DNA from: SAR116 cluster bacterium AG-390-L20 | Lineage (GTDB): Bacteria; Pseudomonadota; Alphaproteobacteria; Puniceispirillales; Marisalimonadaceae | NCBI GenBank assembly: GCA_003278095.1 | Contig: QCHB01000007.1 | Span: forward strand, 1-64,000 | Direction of reading: 5' to 3' | DNA: 64,000 bases | Part shown: in pieces, positions 51,305 to 61,868 of the stretch | How the letters are laid out: every line of letters starts with the position of its first letter | Numbering within the stretch: the stretch's first letter is position 1 | Notes under the pieces: generated by a model | What the model saw: only the letters and a program-made list of their open reading frames with translations | Database searches by the model: none | Told to the model about the DNA's origin: nothing | Made by a program: the position numbers and the translations under genes

Positions 51305-51405
51305 CTATATACAATTTATATTATTTATTTATTTTCAAATTGAAGTTTCTACTTTTCTAGGTTAAATCTATGGTTATAAGTTGATAAGTCATTGGTATTA
51401 ATTGT

Positions 51406-51834
51406 ATGTTAAAAAAAATCTTTTTGGCCTCAGATCATGGTGGGTATAAACTGAAGGAATTAGTAAAAGATTTCTTAAATAAACAAAAACAACCAATAGA
51501 AGATTTAGGATGTTTTTCCCTTGATGCAGTTGATTACCCAGATTATGCAAAACTTTTATCAGATAAATTAAAAAATGATCTCAATTCACAAGGAATATTA
51601 TTTTGTGGCACTGGTATAGGTATTTCTATGGCTGCGAATAGATACTCGCATATTAGAGCAGCACTATGTACAACCGCCGAAATGGCATCTAAAAGTAGAA
51701 AGCATAATAATGCTAATGTGCTCGCTTTAGGTGGCAGAATTATAACGGATAGTTTGGCTACAGATATAGTTTATGAATTTTTAAATACTGATTTTGAGGC
51801 TGGAAGGCATAGTTTAAGAGTAAATAAAATTTAA
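51406..51834 (+). CDS. rpiB: ribose-5-phosphate isomerase B
   Basis: LASDHGGYKLKELVKDFL, DYPDYAKLL, GILFCGTGIGISMAANR. Confidence 0.95.
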   Translation: MLKKIFLASDHGGYKLKELVKDFLNKQKQPIEDLGCFSLDAVDYPDYAKLLSDKLKNDLNSQGILFCGTGIGISMAANRYSHIRAALCTTAEMASKSRKHNNANVLALGGRIITDSLATDIVYEFLNTDFEAGRHSLRVNKI

Positions 51835-51865
51835 TAATTGTATAATTAAGATTAAGGAATAATAA

Positions 51866-53137
51866 ATGTTTTATAAAGATGGTTTTTTTAATGATGATAT
51901 AAATAGCTATGATCCAATTTTATCTAAATTTATAAATCAAGAACTTATTAGGCAGCAAAATCAAATTGAATTAATAGCTTCTGAAAATATTGTTTCTAAA
52001 TCAGTTTTACAAGCACAAGGGTCAGTTCTAACTAATAAATATGCTGAGGGTTTACCAGGTAAAAGATATTATGGTGGGTGTGAATTTGTTGATGAAGTAG
52101 AAAAGCTTGCAATCGATAGAGCAAAGAAACTTTTTAAAGCTAATTTTGCAAACGTTCAACCTCACTCTGGTGCTCAAGCCAATCAGGCTGTTTTTCTTAG
52201 CTTGTTAAAACCAGGCGATACTATACTTGGTATGAGTTTAGATGCTGGTGGGCATCTGACACATGGAGCAAAACCAAATATTTCAGGTAAGTGGTTTAAC
52301 GCAATTCAATATGGAGTCACAAAAGAAGATGCACTAATAAATTTTGAAGAAATAGAAAAACTATCAATAGAACATAAACCAAAATTGATTATAGCTGGTG
52401 GATCAGCATATTCTAGAATAATTGATTTTAAAAAATTCAGAGAAATTGCTAATAAAGTTGATGCTTTTTTATTGGTAGACATGGCTCATTTTTCAGGTTT
52501 AGTAGCAGGTGGAGTTCATCCCAATCCTATTCATTTTGCAGATGTTGTAACTACAACAACTCATAAAACTCTTCGATCTGGTAGAGGAGGGATGATTTTA
52601 ACTAATCATGATGAACTTTTTAAAAAAATAAATTCTGCTGTTTTTCCTGGCCTTCAAGGTGGTCCATTGATGCATGTGATAGCAGGTAAAGCTGCAGGCT
52701 TTGGTGAAGCTTTAACAGATGAATTCAGAACTTATGCTAAAAATATTGTTTTGAATGCTCAATGTCTCGCAAATACCTTAATAAATAGAGGTTATGATAT
52801 AGTTTCAGGAGGAACAGACAATCATATAGTTTTACTAAGTTTGAAAGACAAAAATATAACTGGATCAAGTGCAGAAATCGCTTTAGAGAATGCTGGTTTA
52901 ACTTGTAACAAAAATGGTATTCCTTTCGATCCTTTACCACCAACTATTACATCAGGAATTAGATTTGGAACAGCTGCTGCTACAACTAGAGGATTTAGAG
53001 TGGAAGAATTTGAATTAGTAGGAAATTTTATTGCAGATGTCCTAGATCAATTCATCAATAATAGTTCAAGTGAAAAGCAAGAGCAAATAACTTATAATAA
53101 AGTAAAGGATTTATGTAATAAATTTCCAATTTACTAA
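51866..53137 (+). CDS. glyA: serine hydroxymethyltransferase
   Basis: [59 protein letters not shown]. Confidence 0.98.
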   Translation: MFYKDGFFNDDINSYDPILSKFINQELIRQQNQIELIASENIVSKSVLQAQGSVLTNKYAEGLPGKRYYGGCEFVDEVEKLAIDRAKKLFKANFANVQPHSGAQANQAVFLSLLKPGDTILGMSLDAGGHLTHGAKPNISGKWFNAIQYGVTKEDALINFEEIEKLSIEHKPKLIIAGGSAYSRIIDFKKFREIANKVDAFLLVDMAHFSGLVAGGVHPNPIHFADVVTTTTHKTLRSGRGGMILTNHDELFKKINSAVFPGLQGGPLMHVIAGKAAGFGEALTDEFRTYAKNIVLNAQCLANTLINRGYDIVSGGTDNHIVLLSLKDKNITGSSAEIALENAGLTCNKNGIPFDPLPPTITSGIRFGTAAATTRGFRVEEFELVGNFIADVLDQFINNSSSEKQEQITYNKVKDLCNKFPIY

Positions 53138-53152
53138 TTTAGGGAGACTATT

Positions 53153-53605
53153 ATGAGATGTCCTTTTTGTGGAAAAGACGATACGCAAGTAAAAGATTCT
53201 CGGGCAAGTGAAGACGGAGCTACAATTAGAAGGCGTAGATTATGTACAAGTTGTGGCTCAAGGTTCACAACGTTTGAAAGAATTCAATTAAGAGATTTAA
53301 TTGTAATTAAAAGAAATGGAAAAAAAATTCAATTTGAAAGAGATAAAATATTAAAATCTATGCTTATGGCTCTTAGAAAGCGTCAAACAAACGATGAGGC
53401 TATTGATCGTGCAGTTAATGGAATTGTTAGGCAATTAGAGTCCAGTGGTGATAATGAAATACATTCAAAGTTTATAGGGGAATTAGTAATGAACGCCTTA
53501 GCTGAAATTGATAATGTAGCTTATATAAGATATGCTTCTGTTTACAGAAATTTTAGAGAAGCAAGTGATTTTGGTAAATTTGTTGAAACAGAAATCAAAG
53601 ATTAA
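53153..53605 (+). CDS. nrdR: transcriptional repressor NrdR
   Basis: [43 protein letters not shown]. Confidence 0.98.
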   Translation: MRCPFCGKDDTQVKDSRASEDGATIRRRRLCTSCGSRFTTFERIQLRDLIVIKRNGKKIQFERDKILKSMLMALRKRQTNDEAIDRAVNGIVRQLESSGDNEIHSKFIGELVMNALAEIDNVAYIRYASVYRNFREASDFGKFVETEIKD

Positions 53606-53622
53606 TTTATTAAGTTTATAAA

Positions 53623-54726
53623 ATGTTATTTAATCATAATAAATGGATGAATTATGCGATTTTGCTTGCCAAAAGATCTAAAGGGATAACTGGGAAAAAT
53701 CCTCCAGTAGGTTGCGTGATTGTCAAAAATGATATTTTATTATCTTCAGGAAGAACTTCAAGCTCTGGAAGACCTCATGCTGAAGAGAACGCAATCAATA
53801 GCGTAAAAGATAAAAATAATCTGTCTGGTTCAACTATGTATGTAACATTAGAACCATGTGCTCATAAAAATTTAACTGGAATGTCATGTGCTAATTTAAT
53901 AGCTGAATCTGGTATTTCTGAAATTTTCATTAGTTGTATTGACCCTGATCCGAGAACAGCAGGTAAAGGAATTACGATCTTAGAAAAAAATAATATTAAA
54001 GTTTATCAAAATTATTTGCATGATGATTGTTTAGATATCTATGATGGCTTTTTTTCTAGAATATTAAATAAAAAACCTTTTGTATCACTAAAAATTGCTT
54101 GTTCATTAGATGGAAAAATTGCATTGAACAATAATCAGTCTAAATGGATTACAAATGATTTAAGTAGGAATTACACACACTTAATTAGGTCTCAAAATGA
54201 TGCGATAATGACTACTAGTTCTACTATTATTGCTGACAATCCAGAAATGAATTGTAGATTAGCTGGTCTACAAAACAGAAGTCCTACAAAAGTAATTTTA
54301 GATAGATACTTAAAAGTTACTCATGACTTTAAAATATATAATTCATCACCAAATACTGACATTTTGACTTATACTTTATTAGAAATTACTAAAAATTTTC
54401 CTAAAAATAAAAGAATAAAAAATATTAAAATTGAAAAAGGCCCAACCAATCAAAATTATTTTAATACTATTTTTAATGATTTAGCTATGAGAGGTATAAA
54501 TACCTTATTAATTGAAGCTGGTTCAAAAATAAATACTATATTATTATCTTTAGGTTTAATTGATAAACTTCTTATATTTCGTTCTGGTAAAATTATTGGA
54601 AATGATGGAGTTCCAATGATTGATAATTTAAATATCCATTCAATGAATAATGTTAAAAATTATAAATTATCTTATTTAAGATCTTTTGATGATGATGTGT
54701 TAGAAATAAGAAAATTGATTAAATGA
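53623..54726 (+). CDS. ribD: bifunctional riboflavin deaminase/reductase RibD
   Basis: KNPPVGCVIV, HAEENAI, YVTLEPCAHKNLTGMSCA, LIEAGSKIN. Confidence 0.95.
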   Translation: MLFNHNKWMNYAILLAKRSKGITGKNPPVGCVIVKNDILLSSGRTSSSGRPHAEENAINSVKDKNNLSGSTMYVTLEPCAHKNLTGMSCANLIAESGISEIFISCIDPDPRTAGKGITILEKNNIKVYQNYLHDDCLDIYDGFFSRILNKKPFVSLKIACSLDGKIALNNNQSKWITNDLSRNYTHLIRSQNDAIMTTSSTIIADNPEMNCRLAGLQNRSPTKVILDRYLKVTHDFKIYNSSPNTDILTYTLLEITKNFPKNKRIKNIKIEKGPTNQNYFNTIFNDLAMRGINTLLIEAGSKINTILLSLGLIDKLLIFRSGKIIGNDGVPMIDNLNIHSMNNVKNYKLSYLRSFDDDVLEIRKLIK

Positions 54727-54735
54727 GGATAAAAT

Positions 54736-55347
54736 ATGTTCACAGGCATTGTTAGCCGTGTTGGTAAAATTGAAAATATAAGCCGTCCTAATGATTGGGA
54801 ATTGTCAATCTCTGTTATAAAATCTTCACAATTAGACAACACTTTTGATCATGAAAATTTAGTAATTGGTGCTTCAATCGCATGCTCAGGTATTTGTTTA
54901 ACATTAAAAAAAAATACTGATAACTTATTATTTTTTGATGTAAGCGATGAGACAGCATCTAAGACTAATTTCCTTAATTGGAAGGTTGGAACAATCATTA
55001 ATTTAGAAAAATCATTAAAAGTCGGTGATGAATTAGGAGGTCATTTTGTTTACGGTCATGTTGATACTACTGGTAAGATTAAATCTATCGAAAAAATAAA
55101 TGGATCTTATAAAATAACTTTTTTTATAAAAAAAGAATTTATGAAATACTTCGCTCCAAAAGGTTCTGTTTCTATTGATGGAGTATCTTTAACGGTTAAT
55201 GAAGTGTCATTTAAAACATTTACTGTAAATATTATTCCACATACATGGGCTAACACAAGTTTTTTAAACTTTAAAGTAAATACAGTTGTGAATATTGAAA
55301 TTGATATTTTGGCTAGATATTTAGAGAGAATTAATGCTAATAAATAA
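54736..55347 (+). CDS. ribE: riboflavin synthase (alpha chain)
   Basis: MFTGIVSRVGKIENI, GASIACSGICLTL, LGGHFVYGHVDTTGKI, SIDGVSLTVNEV. Confidence 0.95.
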   Translation: MFTGIVSRVGKIENISRPNDWELSISVIKSSQLDNTFDHENLVIGASIACSGICLTLKKNTDNLLFFDVSDETASKTNFLNWKVGTIINLEKSLKVGDELGGHFVYGHVDTTGKIKSIEKINGSYKITFFIKKEFMKYFAPKGSVSIDGVSLTVNEVSFKTFTVNIIPHTWANTSFLNFKVNTVVNIEIDILARYLERINANK

Positions 55348-55384
55348 ATATGTTAATATCTAAATTTTTTATCTTGGAGTTGAT

Positions 55385-56482
55385 ATGGGTTTGTCTAAAA
55401 TTGAAGAGGTTATAGAGGATGCTTCAAAGGGTAAAATTTTTATTCTTGTAGATGATGAAGATAGAGAAAACGAAGGAGATTTATGTGTTTTAGGTGAACA
55501 TGCATCACCTGAAGCAATTAATTTCATGGCAAAATATGGCAGAGGACTTATCTGCTTATCTTTAACTCGAATTCAATCTGAAAAATTAGGTTTGTCTCTT
55601 ATGGAACGAAGAAATGAAGGTAGGTTTGAAACTGCTTTCACAGTTTCTATAGAAGCAAGTGATGGTGTTACTACTGGTATTTCAGCGGGTGATAGATCTT
55701 TAACTATAAAAACTGCAATAAATTTAAACGTTTCTAAAAATGAAATAACAACACCTGGTCATGTTTTTCCTCTTATAGCAAAAGATGGTGGAACATTGAT
55801 AAGAGCTGGTCATACTGAGGCTATAGTAGACATTGCTAAGTTAGCAAATTCAAACCCTTCTGGAGTTATTTGTGAAATAATGAAAGACAACGGGGAAATG
55901 GCAAGATTACCAGATCTTATAAAATTTTCAAAAAAACATAAAATTAAAATTGCATCTATTTCAGATTTAATTTCATATAGACGTAAGCACGAATTTTATA
56001 TTAAAAGAGTTTCAGAATCTATATTGGAAAGTAAATTTGGAGGTGTATGGAGAGTCATTGTTTTCAAAAATATTATAGATAATTCTGAACACATTGCTTT
56101 AGTCAAGGGAGTGATTAATAAGAAAAATACTATTTTAGTAAGAGTGCATGCATTAGATCTATTGTCGGATGTTCTTGGAGATCAGTCAAGTCATAGGACA
56201 GGTTCGGAACTGTCTTCAGCAATGGAAACTATTTCAAATAACAAAAGTGGGATAATTATACTTATAAGAGATTTATCATCAGAGTCTTTATCCAATAAAT
56301 TTTCTAGAAATACAAATAATTCAACCAGAAATTTAAAAAGTATTAGAGATTATGGAGTTGGAGCACAAATTTTATTAGATCTAGGCGTTAAGAATATGAC
56401 AATTTTATCTAATACTAAAGCTACTGCAATTGCTTTGGATGGTTTTGGTCTAAGTATCAAAAGTTGGAAACAATTAGGTTAA
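55385..56482 (+). CDS. ribB: 3,4-dihydroxy-2-butanone-4-phosphate synthase fused to degenerate GTP cyclohydrolase II-like domain (RibBX type)
   Basis: VDDEDRENEGDLCVLGEHASPEAINFMAKYGRGLIC; C-terminal RibA-like domain without the zinc-ligand cysteines. Confidence 0.93.
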   Translation: MGLSKIEEVIEDASKGKIFILVDDEDRENEGDLCVLGEHASPEAINFMAKYGRGLICLSLTRIQSEKLGLSLMERRNEGRFETAFTVSIEASDGVTTGISAGDRSLTIKTAINLNVSKNEITTPGHVFPLIAKDGGTLIRAGHTEAIVDIAKLANSNPSGVICEIMKDNGEMARLPDLIKFSKKHKIKIASISDLISYRRKHEFYIKRVSESILESKFGGVWRVIVFKNIIDNSEHIALVKGVINKKNTILVRVHALDLLSDVLGDQSSHRTGSELSSAMETISNNKSGIIILIRDLSSESLSNKFSRNTNNSTRNLKSIRDYGVGAQILLDLGVKNMTILSNTKATAIALDGFGLSIKSWKQLG

Positions 56483-56486
56483 TTAA

Positions 56487-56936
56487 ATGTTTAAAAATAA
56501 AAAAGTTCTTTTGGTTTGTTCTCCATATTACAAAAAAATAACTCAAAATTTGTTAAATGGAGCTATAGAGGTTCTTAAATCACATTCTGTTGAATATAAA
56601 ATAATACATGTTCCTGGAGCACTAGAAATAGCTCCTGCAATTAGAATTTTCTCTGAAAAATTGTCACAAAATGATTTTTTTGATGGTTTTATTGCATTGG
56701 GATGTATAATAAGGGGCGAAACATATCACTTTGAAGTTGTTTCTAATGAGTCAGCTAGAGCCTTGACTGAATTATCAATTAGATATTCATTGCCAATAGG
56801 AAATGGGATTTTAACTGTTGAAAATAAAGATCAAGCTATTGAAAGATCAGATCCTACAAAACTTAATAAAGGAGCAGGTGCTGCTTTAGCATGTTTGTCT
56901 TTGATTAATCACAAAAATAATATCTCTTATGAGTAA
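56487..56936 (+). CDS. ribH: 6,7-dimethyl-8-ribityllumazine synthase
   Basis: HVPGALEIAPAIRI, GFIALGCIIRGETYHFEVVSNESARAL, NGILTVENKDQAIERS. Confidence 0.96.
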   Translation: MFKNKKVLLVCSPYYKKITQNLLNGAIEVLKSHSVEYKIIHVPGALEIAPAIRIFSEKLSQNDFFDGFIALGCIIRGETYHFEVVSNESARALTELSIRYSLPIGNGILTVENKDQAIERSDPTKLNKGAGAALACLSLINHKNNISYE

Positions 56937-57393
56937 ATTACTACTTAATATTAAAGATAATGTTAGGCATAATTCAATTTTAAAAAAAACTGCTTCAAGA
57001 ATATGTTCAACTCAAGTTCTTTATGGCGCATCCTTTCTAGAAAGTGAGATTGATTTATTAATTAAATCTTATGTAGATAATTACTTACCAAGTTTTTTGA
57101 TTGAATTGGGCATAAAGAAAATTGATACTAATTTATTTAACTCAATTACTAAAGGTGTTTACAAAAATATACCAAGTATTGATAATATAATTTCTAAACA
57201 TTTGTCAGAAAAATGGAGTTTTAATAGATTAAGTGTAACTGAAAAATCTATACTCAGGTTAGCCACTTACGAATTGTGTTATGATAAAAAATTTAAAAAA
57301 ATAATTATTATTAATGAGTATATAAGTATTATTGAATCTTTTGGTGGAAATCCAAATTTTGCCAATGGTATTTTAGAAAATATATCTAAATAA
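56929..57393 (+). CDS. nusB: transcription antitermination factor NusB
   Basis: ASRICSTQVLYGASF, LSVTEKSILRLATYEL, IIINEYISIIESFGGNPNFANGIL; after ribH. Confidence 0.93.
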   Translation: MSKLLLNIKDNVRHNSILKKTASRICSTQVLYGASFLESEIDLLIKSYVDNYLPSFLIELGIKKIDTNLFNSITKGVYKNIPSIDNIISKHLSEKWSFNRLSVTEKSILRLATYELCYDKKFKKIIIINEYISIIESFGGNPNFANGILENISK

Positions 57394-57414
57394 CTAACTT
57401 AAAATATATACCTA

Positions 57415-58353
57415 ATGAATGAGTTTGATTACATAGAAAAATATTTTAAGCCTCTTACTAATGAAGTGGCTAGGAAATTAAGCGATGATGCAGCTGTTAT
57501 TAAACAAAGGTCTAAATATGATCTTATAGTTAGTACAGATACCTTAGCCGAAGGAATACATTTTTTTGGAAATGAAGATCCCAAAGATATTGCAAAAAAA
57601 AGTTTAAGAGTAAATTTATCTGATATGGCAGCCATGGGCGCAAAGCCAATTTTTTATAATTTGTCCTTAAGCATTCCTAAACATAAAGTAAAGTATTTTT
57701 TACCAAAATTTGCTAAGGGACTTGATGAAGATCAAGAATTATTTGGTTTAAAGTTAATTGGAGGTGATTTAACGTCATCATTACAAAATATTAATATAAC
57801 TATAACTATCTTTGGAGAAACATTGAATAAGAAATCTATCTCTAGAGGTGGAGCAAAATCAGGAGATTTATTATTTGTTTCAGGTATTTTGGGGCTTTCA
57901 AAAATTGGCCTTGATAATTTTAAATCAAAGTTAAAAGGTTTTTCTCTAGCTAAAAAAAAGTATTTGTTTCCAGAGCCACGAGTTGATCTCGGGCTTTCTT
58001 TGAATAAAATAGCAAATTCAATGATTGATATTTCAGACGGTCTTGTTCAAGATGCTTCTCATTTAGCTAAAAATTCACGTTTGTCAATTGTACTTGATGC
58101 TGAAAAGATACCTTTGCCTCTTTCTATTAATTTAAAAAAAGATATTCTTTTAAACGCTGCTTTATATGGTGGAGATGACTATGAATTATTATTTTCTTGC
58201 AAACCTATTCATGAAAATTCTTTAAAAAAAATATCATCAGATCTAAATATAAAATTGACACGTATAGGTTTTTTTCAAAAATTTAAAAAAAAACATATTT
58301 TATTTCAAAATCAACATCTATCTTTTCAAAATAGATCATACTCACATTTTTAA
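57415..58353 (+). CDS. thiL: thiamine-monophosphate kinase
   Basis: DDAAVIKQRSKYDLIVSTDTLAEGIHF, NLSDMAAMGAKPIFYNLSLS, GGDLTSS, MIDISDGLVQDASHLA. Confidence 0.95.
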   Translation: MNEFDYIEKYFKPLTNEVARKLSDDAAVIKQRSKYDLIVSTDTLAEGIHFFGNEDPKDIAKKSLRVNLSDMAAMGAKPIFYNLSLSIPKHKVKYFLPKFAKGLDEDQELFGLKLIGGDLTSSLQNINITITIFGETLNKKSISRGGAKSGDLLFVSGILGLSKIGLDNFKSKLKGFSLAKKKYLFPEPRVDLGLSLNKIANSMIDISDGLVQDASHLAKNSRLSIVLDAEKIPLPLSINLKKDILLNAALYGGDDYELLFSCKPIHENSLKKISSDLNIKLTRIGFFQKFKKKHILFQNQHLSFQNRSYSHF

Positions 58354-58781
58354 TTTTGAATGTTATTTTTTCTCATATTGTTTAAAAGTTCTTTCCAAAT
58401 AAATACGCTGTCTCTATTGTGTTCACTTGCCTTATCTGAGATTGAAATGTTGAAGGCATCTTTTTCGGAAAACTTTTTAAAATTTTCAACAATATTTTTA
58501 TCATTTAGGTTGATTTCATAAATTAATAATTTTTTTGTTTTTACTTTATCTAATAATTTATAACTTGTTTTGTGTGATACATAATATATTACTTTTTCAT
58601 TAAATATACCCTCAAAAACTGGAGGTCCATATTTCTTAATTAAATCGTTTTTAGTGGTTTTTCCAATTTCAATTGTAATTTTGTCAAATTTAACTTCGGA
58701 CATACCATTATTTTGAATTGTAGGAGAACAGGATGTTAAAATGACTGTAAAGATGGAAATTAAAATAATTTGATAGTACAT
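58350..58781 (-). CDS. bamE: outer membrane assembly lipoprotein BamE (SmpA/OmlA)
   Basis: Lipobox-like LTSCSP, IEIGKTTKNDLIKKYGPPVFEG; typical position before the bc1 chaperone/plsX block. Confidence 0.82.
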   Translation of the reverse strand: MYYQIILISIFTVILTSCSPTIQNNGMSEVKFDKITIEIGKTTKNDLIKKYGPPVFEGIFNEKVIYYVSHKTSYKLLDKVKTKKLLIYEINLNDKNIVENFKKFSEKDAFNISISDKASEHNRDSVFIWKELLNNMRKNNIQN

Positions 58782-58844
58782 AAATGTTCCAAGTTAGAAA
58801 TTTTTGTTATATAAATATACTTAAATTAATAATAGTAAATTTAA

Positions 58845-59384
58845 ATGTTTTTCAATTCTTATACAAGTTCTCAATTACAAAAAAGAGATTTGATAGATAG
58901 TTTTTATCTTAAAATTGTTAATGTATCTAGAAATAAAGCTTTTTATGATGATCTTCTGGTACCTGATACAATTGACGGCAGATTTGATTTATTAGTTTTG
59001 TTTTCAATTTTTTTGACATATTATCTTTCTAGATGCGGAGACAAAGGACGAGAATTATCACAAAATTTGTTTGATAAAATCTTTTTGGATCTAGATTTAA
59101 GCCTTAGAGAATTAGGTGCAGGAGATGCGGGTGTTCACATTAAAATAAAGCAGATGATTAATTCATATATGGGACGGCAACGAGTTTATTGTGATTGTTT
59201 AAATAATAAAGATTTTAAAAAATTAAAAAAACATATTATTAAAAATGTTTATAGAAATGTTGTAGATTTCGGTAATTCTCCAAATTTATTATTAAAATAT
59301 TGTGAAAAAATTTTTTTAGAGTTTGACTGTAAAAAAGATCATTACTTTTTATTAAATGAATTTAAGTTCCCTAAATATGAGTAA
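58845..59384 (+). CDS. ubiquinol-cytochrome c chaperone family protein (CBP3-like)
   Basis: YDDLLVPDTIDGRFDLLVLFSIFL, FDKIFLDLDLSLRELGAGDAGVHIKIKQM. Confidence 0.9.
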   Translation: MFFNSYTSSQLQKRDLIDSFYLKIVNVSRNKAFYDDLLVPDTIDGRFDLLVLFSIFLTYYLSRCGDKGRELSQNLFDKIFLDLDLSLRELGAGDAGVHIKIKQMINSYMGRQRVYCDCLNNKDFKKLKKHIIKNVYRNVVDFGNSPNLLLKYCEKIFLEFDCKKDHYFLLNEFKFPKYE

Positions 59385-59476
59385 TATTTTTAAAGTATAA
59401 TACTTATTACTTTGCTTTAGTTATGTGCTATTAATGATATGTTATCTTTTATACCTTAAATTTTAGTTAACTTTTA

Positions 59477-60508
59477 TTGGAGTTATTTTTGACAAAATCT
59501 ATTCACTTATCTTTGGATGCTATGGGTGGTGATAATGCTCCTCAAATAATAGTTGACGGGGCAGCTCAAACAAAAATAAGACATCCTTATGTAAAATTTT
59601 CTTTTTTTGGAAATAAAATGAAATTATTGCCATTAATAAGTTCTTCAGAAGCACTTAAAGAATCTGAAATTGTTCATACTGATGAAATTATTGATGCAAA
59701 CGAAAAACCAAGTATTGCAGTTCGAAAAGGTAGAAATTCGTCTATGGGAATGGCTATTCAATATGTTAAATCTGGGAAAGCTGATGCTATAGTTTCTGCT
59801 GGAAATACAGGTGCATTAATGGCAATGGCAAAATTATTTCTCAGGCCAATTGAGGGTATAAATAGGCCAGCAATTGCAGCTTATTTTCCAACAATAACAG
59901 GTGAAAGTTGCATGCTAGATTTAGGTGCAAATATAGATTGTGATGCTAACAATTTAGTTCAATTTGCTTTTATGGGACAGGCTTTTGCAAATATTGTAAT
60001 GGGTGTCGATAATCCTTCAATATCACTTCTAAATATTGGTGAAGAGGAACAAAAAGGTCTTGATTACATAAAAGAAGCCTCACAAATTTTGTCTGAGTTA
60101 AAAAGTCAAATTAATTATGCGGGCTTTATTGAAGGTGATAAAATAGCTCAAGGTATTTCAGATGTAATTATTGCTGACGGTTTTAGTGGAAATATATCTT
60201 TAAAAACTGCTGAAGGAACAGCTTTATTAGTTACATCTTATTTAAAAAAAGCATTATCTAGCTCTTTAAGTTCCAAAATAGGATATTTATTTGCTAAAAA
60301 GGCTATCAATAATTTTAGATTACAAATGGATCCACGAAAATATAATGGAGCTGTTTTTTTAGGTTTAAACGCAATAGCGGTAAAAAGTCATGGTGGTACA
60401 GATGCTTTTGGTTTTGCCAATGCCATTTGTGTTGCGGTAGATATGGTAAAATATAATTTCATTCATGATTTGAAAGATAAAATTAGTAAAATTAACCTTA
60501 GCGTATAA
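59477..60508 (+). CDS. plsX: phosphate acyltransferase PlsX (true start may be TTG at about 59492)
   Basis: LSLDAMGGDNAPQIIVDGA, AIVSAGNTGALMA, MLDLGANIDCDANNLVQFA. Confidence 0.96.
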   Translation: MELFLTKSIHLSLDAMGGDNAPQIIVDGAAQTKIRHPYVKFSFFGNKMKLLPLISSSEALKESEIVHTDEIIDANEKPSIAVRKGRNSSMGMAIQYVKSGKADAIVSAGNTGALMAMAKLFLRPIEGINRPAIAAYFPTITGESCMLDLGANIDCDANNLVQFAFMGQAFANIVMGVDNPSISLLNIGEEEQKGLDYIKEASQILSELKSQINYAGFIEGDKIAQGISDVIIADGFSGNISLKTAEGTALLVTSYLKKALSSSLSSKIGYLFAKKAINNFRLQMDPRKYNGAVFLGLNAIAVKSHGGTDAFGFANAICVAVDMVKYNFIHDLKDKISKINLSV

Positions 60509-60552
60509 ATTTAAATATAAATGGAGAAATTATTATTTCTAACAAAATATTA

Positions 60553-61524
60553 TTGACGGGAGTTGGTTCATATTTACCAAAAAATAAATATTCAAATCAA
60601 GATCTCACTAAATTTATAGATACTTCTGATGAATGGATAACAAAACGATCAGGTATAAAATTTCGACATTTTGTCTCAAAAAACGAAACAACTTCTGATA
60701 TGGCTGTAAATGCTGCTTTAAATGCTATAATAAATGCTCAAATCAAAAAAGAAGTAATTGATTTAATTATTGTTGCAACAACCACACCCGATAATACTTT
60801 TCCAGCCACAGCTACTCTTGTTCAAAAAAAATTAGGAATAAATGCAGTTTCTTTTGACGTTCAAGCTGTATGTGCTGGTTTTGTTTTTGCTCTATCCATA
60901 GCTAAATCTATGATGAATGATAATCATTACAATAGTTGCTTAGTTATTGGGGCTGATTCAATGTCAAAACTTTTAAATTGGAATGATAGGACTACTTCAG
61001 TATTGTTTGGTGATGGTGCTGGTGCTGTTATACTGCAAAAATTTGATAATATTGATGAAAAATTGAATGATTGGGGAATTTTATCTAATGTAATCCATTC
61101 AGAAGGTGAATTATATGATTTATTAAAAACAAATGGAGGTGTTTCTAACAATCAAATTTCTGGTTTTATAGAAATGTCTGGCAAAGAAATTTTTAAACAC
61201 GCTATTGATAAATTATCTTCATCTTTAGATGAAGCCTTATTTCTTTCAAATAAAGTAATTAGCCAAATAGATTGGCTAGTACCACATCAAGCTAATCAAA
61301 GAATTATATTAGCAGTAGCTGAAAAATTGAAAATGAATTCAAAAAAAATAATTTCAACTGTTAAACATCATGGTAACACATCAGCAGCCTCTATACCTTT
61401 AGCATTAGATAATGCACTATCGGAGAAAAAAATTAAAAATGGTAATCTTTTAGGATTTCAGGCAATTGGGGGTGGACTAAGTTGGGGAGCTTCAATAGTT
61501 CGAATTGGAAAGCCACAAAATTAA
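60553..61524 (+). CDS. fabH: beta-ketoacyl-ACP synthase III
   Basis: DTSDEWITKRSGIKFRHF, FDVQAVCAGFVFAL, DWLVPHQANQRI, KHHGNTSAASIPLAL. Confidence 0.97.
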   Translation: MTGVGSYLPKNKYSNQDLTKFIDTSDEWITKRSGIKFRHFVSKNETTSDMAVNAALNAIINAQIKKEVIDLIIVATTTPDNTFPATATLVQKKLGINAVSFDVQAVCAGFVFALSIAKSMMNDNHYNSCLVIGADSMSKLLNWNDRTTSVLFGDGAGAVILQKFDNIDEKLNDWGILSNVIHSEGELYDLLKTNGGVSNNQISGFIEMSGKEIFKHAIDKLSSSLDEALFLSNKVISQIDWLVPHQANQRIILAVAEKLKMNSKKIISTVKHHGNTSAASIPLALDNALSEKKIKNGNLLGFQAIGGGLSWGASIVRIGKPQN

Positions 61525-61566
61525 AAAAAAACTTTTATATTATTCAAATTATATTATGGTTAATTT

Positions 61567-61851
61567 ATGAAAAAAACTTGGACGAGAAATGATATTATTG
61601 AAGCCATTAGTGATAATGTAGGTCTTTCGCTATCAGAATCTTCTATTATAATTGAAGAAATTTTTGAATTAATATTAAGTGGATTAGAAAACGGTGAAGA
61701 AGTTAAAATTTCCTCTTTTGGAACTTTTTCAGTAAGGCATAAAAAAATAAGAATTGGCAGAAACCCTAAAACCGGAGTTGAAGCCCCTATAAAAGCAAGA
61801 AATGTTGTCACTTTTAATTCTTCAAATATTTTAAAATCTAAATTTAAATAA
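61567..61851 (+). CDS. ihfA: integration host factor alpha subunit
   Basis: VKISSFGTFSVRHKKIRIGRNPKTGVEAPIKARNVVTFNSS. Confidence 0.93.
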   Translation: MKKTWTRNDIIEAISDNVGLSLSESSIIIEEIFELILSGLENGEEVKISSFGTFSVRHKKIRIGRNPKTGVEAPIKARNVVTFNSSNILKSKFK

Positions 61852-61868
61852 ATTAAAGCTTAACTCTT

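Noticed and set aside
51835-51865. Possible glycine riboswitch upstream of glyA, and FMN riboswitch upstream of rib genes
   Set aside because: The upstream gaps are only tens of nucleotides, too short for either aptamer, and no conserved core was seen.
59393-59405. AAGTAT-A-ATACTT inverted repeat containing TATAAT upstream of plsX
   Set aside because: No convincing -35 element; such strings are expected by chance at this base composition.
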